This document shows, in pieces, positions 35,666 to 44,428 of a stretch of DNA of 64,000 bases; positions within the stretch are counted from its first letter, which is position 1; every line of letters starts with the position of its first letter. This stretch comes from Bacteroidota bacterium. Lineage in GTDB: Bacteria; Bacteroidota; Bacteroidia; Chitinophagales; Chitinophagaceae. Where the stretch lies: positions 34,997-98,996 of the forward strand of contig JAPLEH010000022.1 of assembly GCA_026391455.1 (NCBI GenBank). The letters run 5' to 3'. A model generated the notes under the pieces. It saw only the letters and a list, made by a program, of their open reading frames with translations, did not search any database and was not told the DNA's origin. The position numbers and the translations under genes are program-made.

Positions 35666-38368
35666 CTAATTATCTCTCCCACTATTCTCCACATACCCCC
35701 TCAGCTCTTCATTGAAATCGCTTTCGTTGATCAGGTCTTCGAGTGGTATATGCATCCGGTATTGCCAGTAATGTTTGGGATTGGCAGGATCATTGATCCG
35801 TTCTTCCTGGGGTTTTTCCCGGCGAAGGGTATCGCTCATGCCGAGCAGGTCCTGCAACTGGAAGATGCTCCACATAGCGGGTGAATACAAGTGTTGCATA
35901 ATGATGGCCCGGTTGATCCAGGATTCACAATACACCGGCGGCTCTCCCCACTGTCCCATTACATGATTATAAAATTGCCGGGTTCTTGTCCGGTTCTCTT
36001 CCCACCAGCCACGTACGGTACTCATATCATGCGTGGAAGGAGTAATCACAGAAAGATAGGGTGCATCATTGGGATGAAAGAATTCCTTTTGGGGATCTTT
36101 GGGCATCCGTTGTATTTCCAGACTTAAAATGCCCAGTTGCTGCATCACTTCAGGTACACAGTGGGGAACCATGCCCAGGTCTTCACCACATACCAGCATA
36201 TTGGTAGATGCTTTCAGTTTGGGCAACTTCTGCATGGCTTCCCGGAACCAGAAATCATCCTGACGGCGGAAGAAATAATTGATACAAAGCGCTTTTAATT
36301 TCTCCTGTAAACCACCATCCAGATAACGGAACGAACTGGTTCGCTCCATGGATATGCGGAAATGAAACTCCTGTCCCTGGGTGCCTTCTTCTTCAAACAA
36401 CAATACATTCGACACCAGATCGTATAAACCCAACCTGCGTTTATCATTTTGTTCATCGGATTCCAGGCCTTCAAAATGTTTTTCGATCTGCTTTTGTGTT
36501 TCAAAATTTTCCTGCAGATCATATCCGCCAAAATTGTTTTCAACCAGAAATTGTTCTTTGATCGCAGATGCGTCGTCGCCGAATATTTCTGTCAATACCG
36601 CATCGGAGATAAAGGGCCGGCAATAACGCTGGTAATCGAACCAGATTCCATTTTCGCCAAACTCGTTGATATGAACAGGCAGGCAAGGAACAAATCGTCC
36701 CATGATGCCCTGAACTGCATGAAGCGGAATACTCCATATTCTGAAAAAGCCGAGTATATGGTCAATACGAAATGCATCAAAGTATTCGCTCATTTGCGAG
36801 AATCGTTGTTTCCACCAGGAGAATCCATCTTCCTGCATTTTGGCCCAGTTGTAGGTCGGGAATCCCCAGTTTTGACCTGCTACTGCAAAATCATCCGGTG
36901 GGGCGCCAGCCTGCCACTGCATATTATACATTTCGGGGGCCTGCCAGGCATCACAACTGTTTCTTGAAATGCCAATGGGGATATCACCTTTTAGCACAAT
37001 GCCTTTTTTATGTGCATAATCCACCGCATCTTTCAATTGCAGATGAAGCTGGTATTGTACAAAGAAATAATATCCGGTCTGTTTATACGATGGCGATTTG
37101 GGTGAACAGAGTTTACTTACATCGCTTTTTTTATAAGTGCTGTGGGTAGCCCAGGTTTCAAATGCAGAGGTCTTATACCGGTCGCGCAGGTAAGAAAATG
37201 CTGCATAAGGTTCGAGCCAGTGTTTATTGTTGGCAAAAAAATCAGCAAAGCCTTCTGATGCAAGACAATCTGCCCCCATTACTTCATATAGTTTTTGAAG
37301 CGCTTCGGTCTTATTGTTCATCACCTGTTCATAATCCACAGCCGGTAATGCATTCAGTTCTTTTTGTACTGTTTTATATCTGTTCACCAATGCCGCCTGA
37401 TCTTTGCCCGCCACTTTAGCCAGGTTGATATATATCGGGTGCAATGCAAAAGCAGAAATAGCCGAATAAGGATAAGAATCCATCCAGGTAAAATTCGAAC
37501 TGGTATCATTTACCGGCAGCAGTTGAATCAGTTTGAGGCCAGTGATCACGGACCAATCCACCAATAATTTAATATCGGCAAATTCGCCAACGCCAAAACT
37601 ATTCTTGCTCCGCAAACTGAATACGGGTATGGCTACTCCACTACCTTTCCAGGTATCATTGGGCAAATGCACAAATCCGTCGTGCAAGAGGGTTACTTTT
37701 TTGTCGGCCGCTTCGCTGTTGAGCAGGCGGTTATTGCCATTTTCGTATTGAACGAACGTTTTCTCACGGGTATTATACAGGCCGTATTTATAGGCCAGCG
37801 GAAAATTTTCACCGGAAAGGTCCAGTTTTGCACACCACCAATCCTCTTCACGCCCCATCAACACAGTATGCTCTTCTGACCATTGTCCTAGTCTTTCGGC
37901 ACTACCAGTGAGACAAATGATCTCATGTTTTCGCAACAGGGGCGCTTTTACCCGGAAAACATGTGTGTAATCCTTATCCTTTGGTACAGCCTGTTTGGTC
38001 TGCTCACCTTTCAGTAATACTTGTTTAAAGGGACTGCTGAAAAAAACATTTTCATACTCACCTGCATGATTCCAGGTATCGATGAGCACCAGTTCTCCGG
38101 TATGTTTATGGGGCACGGTGACCGTACGATCATTACTCCATTCCTGTACCAATTGACCCTCTTCATTTTTCAAAATATAATTATAGCGGATGGGTTCACG
38201 CAGTTCTTTTTTCTTAATATCAAGCGTCACGAACCAGAATTCGTTATTGAGATAGGTCATGGGGAGAGACATGGCCGGGTCATCATTACCCAACTCTTCT
38301 GTATTTCCCGACACAGAAAGACTTTGTCCAAACTGCGTGTGGAAACGCAAATAAAACTGTATTTTCAT
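35666..38368 (-). CDS. malQ: 4-alpha-glucanotransferase with two N-terminal CBM20 modules
   Basis: The protein is about 900 residues from ATG 38368 (MKIQFYLRFHTQFG); an earlier in-frame Met is not needed. Two starch-binding CBM20-type sandwiches come first (about 1-105 and 120-230, each with a GNTEELG/GSAERLGQW-type signature). The GH77 domain follows from about 265 (GVAIPVFSLRSKNSFGVGEF). Catalytic pieces include YFDAFRIDHILGFFRIW (nucleophile Asp region), LVCGEDLGMV (acid Glu) and TPSTHDMSTVRGWW (transition-state Asp). The DPE2-like layout transfers glucans to larger acceptors such as glycogen. It is monocistronic, with word arrays beyond its 3' end. Confidence 0.95.
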   Translation of the reverse strand: MKIQFYLRFHTQFGQSLSVSGNTEELGNDDPAMSLPMTYLNNEFWFVTLDIKKKELREPIRYNYILKNEEGQLVQEWSNDRTVTVPHKHTGELVLIDTWNHAGEYENVFFSSPFKQVLLKGEQTKQAVPKDKDYTHVFRVKAPLLRKHEIICLTGSAERLGQWSEEHTVLMGREEDWWCAKLDLSGENFPLAYKYGLYNTREKTFVQYENGNNRLLNSEAADKKVTLLHDGFVHLPNDTWKGSGVAIPVFSLRSKNSFGVGEFADIKLLVDWSVITGLKLIQLLPVNDTSSNFTWMDSYPYSAISAFALHPIYINLAKVAGKDQAALVNRYKTVQKELNALPAVDYEQVMNNKTEALQKLYEVMGADCLASEGFADFFANNKHWLEPYAAFSYLRDRYKTSAFETWATHSTYKKSDVSKLCSPKSPSYKQTGYYFFVQYQLHLQLKDAVDYAHKKGIVLKGDIPIGISRNSCDAWQAPEMYNMQWQAGAPPDDFAVAGQNWGFPTYNWAKMQEDGFSWWKQRFSQMSEYFDAFRIDHILGFFRIWSIPLHAVQGIMGRFVPCLPVHINEFGENGIWFDYQRYCRPFISDAVLTEIFGDDASAIKEQFLVENNFGGYDLQENFETQKQIEKHFEGLESDEQNDKRRLGLYDLVSNVLLFEEEGTQGQEFHFRISMERTSSFRYLDGGLQEKLKALCINYFFRRQDDFWFREAMQKLPKLKASTNMLVCGEDLGMVPHCVPEVMQQLGILSLEIQRMPKDPQKEFFHPNDAPYLSVITPSTHDMSTVRGWWEENRTRTRQFYNHVMGQWGEPPVYCESWINRAIIMQHLYSPAMWSIFQLQDLLGMSDTLRREKPQEERINDPANPKHYWQYRMHIPLEDLINESDFNEELRGYVENSGRDN

Positions 38369-38482
38369 CGCAATCGTTATTTTGGGATCTGGCAGTATGT
38401 GTGCAAAAGACACAATTCTACGAAAGTAAAAAAAAAGATCAAGGTTACTAATTATTCCCCTGACATTTTAATTCAACATCAT

Positions 38483-39019
38483 ATGTCGCTGCAAACGTTT
38501 CCCTGGAAGAAAATCTTCCTTTTTTGCTCGGGATTATTCCTGGCAAGCGCTTTTTGTATGAAATGGATGGAAGGTGACCTGGTTCAGGATGGTTCCCTTT
38601 TCACCATCGTGGGCCTGGAAGTGAGCTATCCGGCTGAAAAAATTTCGGCTTTGCTGGCATCTCTGGACCCGCCTGTGCGCAGTATTCTTCGATATCACCT
38701 GAGTTTTGACTTTGTTTTTATGGCCGGCGTGTACCCTGGCATTGCCAGTCTTTGTATGTTGGCCCGTCAAAAATGGGCGGGTCGAAGGGTGAGCAGCCTG
38801 CTGGGTGGGCTGGCGCTGCTGCAATTGGTGGCCTGGGGCTGTGATATAGCTGAAAACGTATTGCTGCTCAAATGGACCGCCGAACCAGGGTCGGTTTCTT
38901 CCTTTGGACTCTATCATACACTTGTTTATGTAAAATGGTTAATCGCACTCATTGGGGTATTAACGGCCATTACCTTCCTCCTGATCCGGCGTGTACGAAG
39001 CTCCCCAACCATTCAATGA
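38483..39019 (+). CDS. Membrane protein of unknown function
   Basis: A 178-residue protein from ATG 38483 (MSLQTFPWKK). A longer frame upstream overlaps malQ in antisense and is rejected. About four membrane segments fall near 10-25, 72-92, 103-122 and 150-170, with a soluble loop (about 26-70) that is probably periplasmic. There is no recognised domain or conserved charged motif. The gene faces away from malQ and is followed by a very small membrane-protein gene. Whether it has a partner is not clear. Confidence 0.75.
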   Translation: MSLQTFPWKKIFLFCSGLFLASAFCMKWMEGDLVQDGSLFTIVGLEVSYPAEKISALLASLDPPVRSILRYHLSFDFVFMAGVYPGIASLCMLARQKWAGRRVSSLLGGLALLQLVAWGCDIAENVLLLKWTAEPGSVSSFGLYHTLVYVKWLIALIGVLTAITFLLIRRVRSSPTIQ

Positions 39020-39030
39020 CAGGCATTTAG

Positions 39031-39048
39031 CCCTGTGAATAGTGAATA
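39031..39048. repeat. Short GTGAATAGTGAATAA word copy
   Basis: Two copies of the GTGAATA word seen at 2101-2225 and 18080-18174 lie between the membrane protein stop and the next promoter, here without an inverted arm. Confidence 0.5.
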
Positions 39049-39054
39049 ATTACT

Positions 39055-39085
39055 TTTGCAATGTGATGGGTGTGTACTATTTTTG
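39055..39085 (+). promoter_or_regulatory. Perfect -33/-7 promoter of a 51-aa gene
   Basis: TTTG (39055-39058), a 19-nt spacer and TATTTTTG (39078-39085) match the Bacteroidota consensus; ATG 39101 follows 15 nt later. Confidence 0.75.
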
Positions 39086-39100
39086 CGTCAAATTTTGGAA

Positions 39101-39256
39101 ATGGAACAGACTAAAAAATTCAAAGGCGTATATTGGCTGATCTTTCTTGGCAGTTCTGCTTTATTGGGTTATATGATCTACACGCATAATCCCTGGCTCA
39201 CGCTGGTGCTTCCTTTTCAAACCACTTCTTTCGTAAAGGCATTGGATATTATGTAA
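39101..39256 (+). CDS. Small membrane protein, 51 residues
   Basis: From ATG 39101 (MEQTKKFKGVYW) the gene encodes a 51-residue protein with one clear membrane helix (about 13-28, IFLGSSALLGYMI) and a second hydrophobic stretch (about 33-45, TLVLPFQTTSF). A longer reading from 39056 would begin inside the promoter. Codon use is normal for the region. The consensus promoter at 39055-39085 supports it as a real gene. No function is known to me; I have a vague memory of similar short proteins in related genomes but cannot check. Confidence 0.7.
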   Translation: MEQTKKFKGVYWLIFLGSSALLGYMIYTHNPWLTLVLPFQTTSFVKALDIM

Positions 39257-39356
39257 TCTCTCCACTGTTGTTTCCCTCTTTTTAAATTGCCTATCACAGG
39301 GCAGGCGGTATTTTTATTGCTATTATTTGTGCATTCATATTTAAACCCTGTAGTTT

Positions 39357-39755
39357 ATGAAAAAAATCAAGACCCTGCTGCTTTCATTTGTTGTGGCCAC
39401 GTTGTGTTCACAAGCTACGGTAATCGTACCCGCTCCCGCCAGCGGCACACCCGATTCCGTAACGGTCAACAAAGCTGTTCATGAATTCAAAAGCCTTTCG
39501 AAATCTGAACGAAAATTCAGAATCCGTCAGGTGAAAGATGAAATGAGGGCTTTTAAAGTGGCAAAAAAGGCCGGTAAAGAAACGGATACCAACACCTTGT
39601 TGCTGGTTATCCTTGCCATTCTTTTACCACCGTTGGCCGTTTATCTTCACCAGGGTGAGATCAACAACAAATTCTGGATCAGCCTCCTGCTCACACTGAT
39701 CTTCTGGCTGCCAGGAATTGTGTATGCGCTGATCGTGATCCTGGGTGACAAATAA
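39357..39755 (+). CDS. YqaE/Pmp3-family membrane protein with signal sequence
   Basis: A 132-residue protein with an N-terminal signal sequence (MKKIKTLLLSFVVATLCSQA), a charged helical region (about 40-75) and a C-terminal two-helix YqaE/Pmp3 unit. The unit has LLLVILAILLPPLAVYLHQG, then LLLTLIFWLPGIVYALIVI. Pmp3 proteins are small hydrophobic proteins linked to membrane potential and stress. The signal and linker before the unit make this the longer Bacteroidota form. It is followed by a strong terminator. Confidence 0.88.
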   Translation: MKKIKTLLLSFVVATLCSQATVIVPAPASGTPDSVTVNKAVHEFKSLSKSERKFRIRQVKDEMRAFKVAKKAGKETDTNTLLLVILAILLPPLAVYLHQGEINNKFWISLLLTLIFWLPGIVYALIVILGDK

Positions 39756-39779
39756 TCTAACTTCACTTCCTGCAATAAG

Positions 39780-39808
39780 ACCCGCTTCTTTCCGAAGCGG
39801 GTTTTTTA
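39780..39808 (+). terminator. Terminator of the YqaE/Pmp3 gene
   Basis: ACCCGCTTC (39780-39788) pairs with GAAGCGGGT (39794-39802), followed by TTTTTTATT. Confidence 0.85.
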
Positions 39809-39854
39809 TTGGCGAAAATAGGAGTAGATTAGTCTTCACATTAAAACTGCTGTT

Positions 39855-40136
39855 ATGAAAAAAATCATTGTTACCATCAGCTTCAGCCTGATCCTCCTCG
39901 CCTGCGGCACCTCCAAATCGGGTACTGATCTCGGTAAAGAAGTATGTGACTGTACCAAAAAAGCCAACCTGATGGATCCGTCCGATCCGAATCGTTCCAA
40001 AGCACAAGCCGACTGTGGTAAAATGCAGGTGGAAGCCTGGGATAAAGTGAAGGATGATCAGAAAAAGGCAGATGAATTCAATAAGGTATTGAGTGTATGT
40101 GCGACAGAGCAGATCAAAGAAAGTTTTGGTAAGTAA
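39855..40136 (+). CDS. Small Cys-containing lipoprotein
   Basis: A 93-residue lipoprotein (lipobox LLAC, Cys at about 17). The mature part is helical, with CDCTKKANLMD, a Cys at about 54 and a Cys at about 82, so four Cys may form disulphides. No known domain is recognised. It is convergent with rplT, and a shared hairpin lies between them. Confidence 0.8.
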   Translation: MKKIIVTISFSLILLACGTSKSGTDLGKEVCDCTKKANLMDPSDPNRSKAQADCGKMQVEAWDKVKDDQKKADEFNKVLSVCATEQIKESFGK

Positions 40137-40140
40137 TGCA

Positions 40141-40179
40141 TAAAAAAATCCCCCGGAATGTATCACATCACCGGGGGAT
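40141..40179 (-). terminator. Terminator of rpmI-rplT
   Basis: ATCCCCCGG (40148-40156) pairs with CCGGGGGAT (40171-40179), and on the minus strand a TTTTTTTA tract follows. It can also serve the convergent lipoprotein gene, with a weak U-run. Confidence 0.8.
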
Positions 40180-40200
40180 CATTATTTTGAGCTGGTTTAA

Positions 40201-40545
40201 TTACTTAACAGAATCAACCAGTGTCTTGAATGTTTCAGGATTGTTCATCGCCAGGTCAGCCAGTACTTTACGATCGAGATCGATCCCTTTTGTCTGCAGT
40301 TTGTTGATGAACTGAGAGTAAGTCATACCTTCTGCACGAACGGCCGCGTTGATACGGGCGATCCACAGTGAGCGGTATTCTCTTTTCTTCAGTTTACGAC
40401 CTACGAACATATAGGTCATACCTTTTTCCACTACGTTTTTGGCTACGGTAAGTACATTCTTACGTTTGCCATAGAAGCCTTTGGCTTGCTTTAATATTTT
40501 TTTGCGGCGGGCTTTAGAGGCCACTGCATTTTTTGAACGAGGCAT
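40201..40545 (-). CDS. rplT: Ribosomal protein bL20
   Basis: A 114-residue protein from ATG 40545 ([20 protein letters not shown]); the reading from 40590 adds a non-conserved leader. Typical bL20 features are [33 protein letters not shown] and the C-terminal [20 protein letters not shown]. It binds 23S rRNA early in large-subunit assembly and in some bacteria represses its own operon. It is second in the rpmI-rplT unit, with an 88-bp gap after rpmI and a strong terminator after it. Confidence 0.97.
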   Translation of the reverse strand: MPRSKNAVASKARRKKILKQAKGFYGKRKNVLTVAKNVVEKGMTYMFVGRKLKKREYRSLWIARINAAVRAEGMTYSQFINKLQTKGIDLDRKVLADLAMNNPETFKTLVDSVK

Positions 40546-40633
40546 ATTTTTAAAAATTGGTACCGGTGAAAAGACCGGCAGAGTTATCAAAAAGTTTTAC
40601 AAATCCGGGTTTAACGTTTCGTTCTGTCGCTGA

Positions 40634-40831
40634 TTATTTCAGACGCAGGAGACGCTTTACGAAATGCAGGTGCGAATCGGCAACTGTTCCGTCCATGCGC
40701 ATGTTACGTTTACGTTTTTTGGATTTCTTCGTCAGGATGTGACGTTTGAAGCTTTTCTGATGCATGATCTTTCCGGTGCCGGTCACTTTGAAGCGTTTTT
40801 TGGCACTGGAGTTTGTCTTTACTTTAGGCAT
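40634..40831 (-). CDS. rpmI: Ribosomal protein bL35
   Basis: A 65-residue protein from ATG 40831 ([20 protein letters not shown]), with the conserved [18 protein letters not shown] 24-residue N-terminal extension in the longer reading lies in the leader and is rejected. It opens the rpmI-rplT unit. In most bacteria it directly follows infC, but here a metalloprotease pseudogene lies between. A separate promoter and a leader of about 119 nt precede it. Confidence 0.97.
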   Translation of the reverse strand: MPKVKTNSSAKKRFKVTGTGKIMHQKSFKRHILTKKSKKRKRNMRMDGTVADSHLHFVKRLLRLK

Positions 40832-40950
40832 TGTACCCAGTATTAAATATGATACCCTTGAGGCATTCTCCACAGGGAGACCTTTTTCGAACCTCTTCGG
40901 CAATAGTTGTCTGCAGGGCAGACGATAAAAGAACTTCCGCTTTTATAACG
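40832..40950 (-). promoter_or_regulatory. Structured 5' leader of rpmI-rplT
   Basis: Between the promoter and ATG 40831 the transcript (about 119 nt) contains GTCTGC-CCT-GCAGAC and GGTCTCC-CTGT-GGAGA-type hairpins, and GGGTA repeats near the start. bL20 autoregulatory leaders are known in other phyla; here a regulatory role is inferred from length and structure only. Confidence 0.45.
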
Positions 40951-40955
40951 GGGTG

Positions 40956-40986
40956 CAAAGATACGCCTGAAAAAGATTCCTGCAAA
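40956..40986 (-). promoter_or_regulatory. Promoter of rpmI-rplT
   Basis: On the minus strand TTTG (40983-40986), a 19-nt spacer and TATCTTTG (40956-40963) form a perfect consensus, just after a terminator at 41003-41034. Confidence 0.8.
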
Positions 40987-41002
40987 GGGATTGCGAAAAT
41001 AA

Positions 41003-41034
41003 AAAACAGGCTTCCGATACCGGAAGCCTGTTTT
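41003..41034 (-). terminator. Terminator after the metalloprotease pseudogene
   Basis: AAAACAGGCTTCCG (41003-41016) pairs perfectly with CGGAAGCCTGTTTT (41021-41034); a T-rich tract follows on the minus strand. It separates the pseudogene from rpmI. Confidence 0.85.
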
Positions 41035-41056
41035 CAATATTTAAAACCATTTACTC

Positions 41057-43497
41057 TTACTTATTGGGATCCAACGCCTTAGCTAATCTATCGGCGAGAT
41101 CCTGGAAATGGAACTTGGAAATAGGGTCGGTAGCTCTTGTGCCGGCCCCTGCCAATTCGGTACGTAAACCGGCGATATGCGCACGTATAATACTACGGGC
41201 ATCCGTACGATCGCTCAATCCAGACACGGTGATAGTGAATCCGGGTACCACAGCTATAGAAGATTGCTGGTTAAGCATGTTGCTCATAGTAGACACATAA
41301 GCTTTCTGCAGATTACGCCTGTACACATCTGATACTTTGGCCGTTGCCAACTCAGACCAGATGCCTTTTTTCAGGTCTGCCAGCAATTCCATAATGGAAT
41401 AAGCGCTATTGCCTAGATTACTTTCTGCATCTACCAATTTGTCGAATGTACGTATGTTCATCAACCTGTTCAATGCACTGCTCTGAATGTTACCGATTGA
41501 TTGGGTACCAACGATACCTGTTTTGCTGAAGATATCATTATTGATCAGCCAGGTGGGCGTAGCGAATACATTTTTATTCAGGAAGTCAACGGCTTCTTTT
41601 TGTTTAGCCTTTGGTACGATCTCATATACCGGACCTGCTTCTTCCACCATTTTAGGTGTGAGCATGATGCCACCTACATTGCGGGCCACATGTGCGGAGT
41701 AACGCTGAAACTGACCACTTACCTGCTCATATAATTGTTGGAGGCCGGCATAGTCTTTATTATCCTCTTTGGTCCATTGTACCAGATTCGGCACTATGCG
41801 TTGCAGGTTTTTAATACCATACATGCTGGCTTTCATGGCATCTTCGCCCAGGTCTTCAGTCTGGTTGCGAGAATCATCACCATTCATTTCACCATCACCC
41901 CACCAGAGGCGGCGGTTTTTCAGTTTATCTATGATCCAGGTATTCAGGTGCGATTTCTCTGCATCGGGGCTGCCATGCTCCATAAAACGGCGGTAGCCCC
42001 ATTCAATAGCCCAGTTGTCGTAATCACCTATACGGGGAAACAATCCTTTTCTGCCGATATTATCTTCGGGTTGTGCCACATAGTTAAAACGGGCATAGTC
42101 CATAATGGAAGGTGTATGTCCATTGGCTTCCACCCAGGCTTTGTTGCGCAGGTTTTCTACGGGTACCGTAGAGCTGGAACCGAAATTATGACGAAGTCCC
42201 AGTGTATGCCCCACTTCGTGTGAGGATACAAAGCGGATCAGTTCACCCATCAGTTCATCATCAAATACCATTTTGCGGGCCGCCGGATCATTGGGCGAAC
42301 ATTGTACAAAGTACCAGTCGCGGAGCAGTTCCATTATGTTATGGTACCAGTTGATATGGCTTTCCATGATCTCGCCGCTGCGGGGATCGGAAATGCTGGG
42401 GCCACTGGCGTTGGCAATATCTGAGGGTTTGTACACAATAGCAGAGTTGCGGGCATCATCCAGGCTCCAGGTACTGTCTTCCTGTTTGGTGGGAGCCATT
42501 TTGGCCATGATGGCATTTTTGAATCCGGCTTTTTCAAATGCAGCCTGCCAGTCGTTCACACCCTTGATCAGGTAGGGCACCCATTTTTGTGGAGTAGCGG
42601 GATCAATATAGAAAATGATGGGTTTTTGCGGCTCCACCAGTTCTCCCCTTTTGTATTTGTCCACATCAAATAACCAACCCGCTTATCGAAATAACGGGCT
42701 TGCATGGGCACTTTGGGAAGCAGTACCATTGAACTGTTTATTTCAACTGTGATATTACCAGTGGGTGCGGACGGCCCTCCAAAACCTCCGACAGAAGGAA
42801 GTGCTGGGGTACGACCATAGGTTTTAACCGTTTTTATTTCTATGTTGATGGGGAATGAACGGACACCATCCACATAGGATTTATCATTCTGAATAGAACT
42901 GATACGGTACAATGATTTGGAACTGCTGCTGAAATGCAGGATATCATTATCGCCGCTGATGAAATCGGTCACATCGATTACGGCACCGGTAGAATCTTTA
43001 CCCAGTGATTTGATCTCAAACGATGCTGCAATGGGTTGTACATTGGAACGGTTCACCGCCGTGTACATCGAAGAAGTGGAGTCTTTGGTATATTCAGCAA
43101 AAGAGATATTGCGTAAGAATATTTTATTGTTGGGGCCTTTCTGAAACTGTATCACATTGCGGCTGATATCATCACCGGCATATCCGGCAAATCCGCCTAC
43201 ACGCATGCCGGCAGCAGCTTTCGACAATCTGCTTACAACCAGGATGTCACGGTTAAACAATGAGTCGGGGATTTCAAAGAAATATTTGTCCTCTACTTTA
43301 TGTACCCAAAAAAGACCACCGTCGGAAACGGCTTTGGAAGTGATCACTTCTTTGTAAGGCTTTGGGCCCTGTGCCAATGCACTACCCGGCCTGCGCGTAG
43401 TATCGGGTCTGGCTGGTAGTCCCGGTTGGGCAAAAGCAGAAGCCGAGAGGGTCACAAATACAGATAAAAAGAGTAACCTGGAGAATGGTAATTGCAT
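41057..43497 (-). pseudogene. Zinc metalloprotease (DUF5117/DUF4953-type), broken by an internal deletion/frameshift
   Basis: Two frames together make one protein of about 810 residues. The first (from ATG 43497) has a signal peptide (cleavage near SAFAQP), a Pro-rich start and the beta-rich DUF5117-like domain to RYFDKRVGY. The second begins near VDKYKRGELVEP and holds HEVGHTLGLRHNF, the zinc motif. At about 42665-42671 the frame changes by one base. The usual linker of about 30 residues between RVGYF and the KYKRGELVEP segment, which normally has an RWRLEPK motif, is missing, so a deletion of roughly 90 bases not divisible by three is likely. The first frame stops at 42568. It lies between infC and rpmI with its own terminator. 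The catalytic half has no signal or start, so it is probably dead. Confidence 0.82.
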
Positions 43498-43660
43498 AGA
43501 TTGCTATTTAAAGTGGCTCAATATAGTAAAAGACTGAGTTATGCCGGATACTTTGTCTAAAAAATACATAAAAGGAAATTATACATGGCCGAATCTGCTT
43601 TCAGCCAGCTTAACGGCATGCTCAACCCTGTATTTTCGTTATTGCTGATGTTCAACAACG

Positions 43661-43687
43661 AAAAATGGCCCGGGAAAGGGCCATTTT
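43661..43687 (-). terminator. Terminator of thrS-infC
   Basis: AAAATGGCCC (43662-43671) pairs with GGGCCATTTT (43678-43687); the minus strand continues TTTTTCG. It ends the thrS-infC unit 17 bp after infC. Confidence 0.8.
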
Positions 43688-43703
43688 ATTATGCGTTTTG
43701 ATC

Positions 43704-44333
43704 TTATGCTTTCTTCTTTCCTTTGGGAGCAAACATCGCCAGCATTCTTCGTCCTTCCATCTTCGGCATATTTTCCAATATACCTACTTCGGCCAGTCGC
43801 TCTGCAAATTTCAGCAGCAACAACTGCCCCCTGTCCTGAAACTGGATAGCACGTCCTTTGAACTGCACATAGGCTTTTACCTTATTGCCGTCTTTCAGGA
43901 ATTCAAGTGCGTGTTTGGCTTTGAAATCAAAATCGTGATCGTCTGTATTGGGGGTAAAACGAATTTCCTTTACTTCGGAGACCTTGCTTTTCGCTTTCAT
44001 CTCCTTTTCCTTTTTCTTTTTATCGTAGAGGAACTTGTTGTAGTCAATAATCTTGCATACCGGAGGATCAACGGTGGGAGAAATTTCAACCAGGTCCAGC
44101 GCCTGCTCCTGTGCCATCTTTAATGCTACCTGTGTATCGTAAATACCCACTTCTACATTATCGCCCACCAGCCTTACCTGGGGTACGCGTATGAAATGGT
44201 TGATACGATGTTCTGCTTCTCTGCGGGGAGCAAATTTGCCCCTGTTGAATCCGCCTTTGTTAAATCCACCACCGGAGCCGTATCCTCCTGATGGTCTGTT
44301 GAACCCTCCTCCGGGTTTTTGTGGTACTGCCAT
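43704..44333 (-). CDS. infC: Translation initiation factor IF-3
   Basis: A 209-residue protein with an ordinary ATG start. The first 35 residues are a Gly/Asn/Phe/Arg-rich extension (GGGFNKGGFNRG) not present in the E. coli protein. The IF-3 N-domain follows (EHRINHFIRVPQVRLVG, then MAQEQALDLVEISPTVDPP). A Lys-rich linker (KKKKEKEMKAKS) leads to the C-domain (KEIRFTPNTDDHDF, LKDGNKVKAYVQFKGRAI). It binds 30S and proofreads initiation. It follows thrS (95-bp gap) and ends at a terminator, and rpmI-rplT is not directly downstream. Confidence 0.97.
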   Translation of the reverse strand: MAVPQKPGGGFNRPSGGYGSGGGFNKGGFNRGKFAPRREAEHRINHFIRVPQVRLVGDNVEVGIYDTQVALKMAQEQALDLVEISPTVDPPVCKIIDYNKFLYDKKKKEKEMKAKSKVSEVKEIRFTPNTDDHDFDFKAKHALEFLKDGNKVKAYVQFKGRAIQFQDRGQLLLLKFAERLAEVGILENMPKMEGRRMLAMFAPKGKKKA

Positions 44334-44428
44334 TTAAAATGTTTGGTTACACCTCTCTCCCTGTTGAAAGGTATTTTTTTTCTTGTCGTGAAACCTCAGT
44401 CAGGGAATGAGGTTATTCGCTAAAGCGG

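Noticed and set aside
37195..37220. tRNA-like GGTTCGAG motif
   Set aside because: It lies inside malQ and no cloverleaf stems surround it.
38021..38482. Upstream extension of the 178-aa membrane protein
   Set aside because: It overlaps malQ in antisense and carries no membrane-protein character; ATG 38483 is a natural start.
42568..42675. Programmed -1 frameshift joining the metalloprotease halves
   Set aside because: No X-XXY-YYZ slippery heptamer lies at the switch and an expected linker of about 30 residues is missing, so a deletion explains it better.
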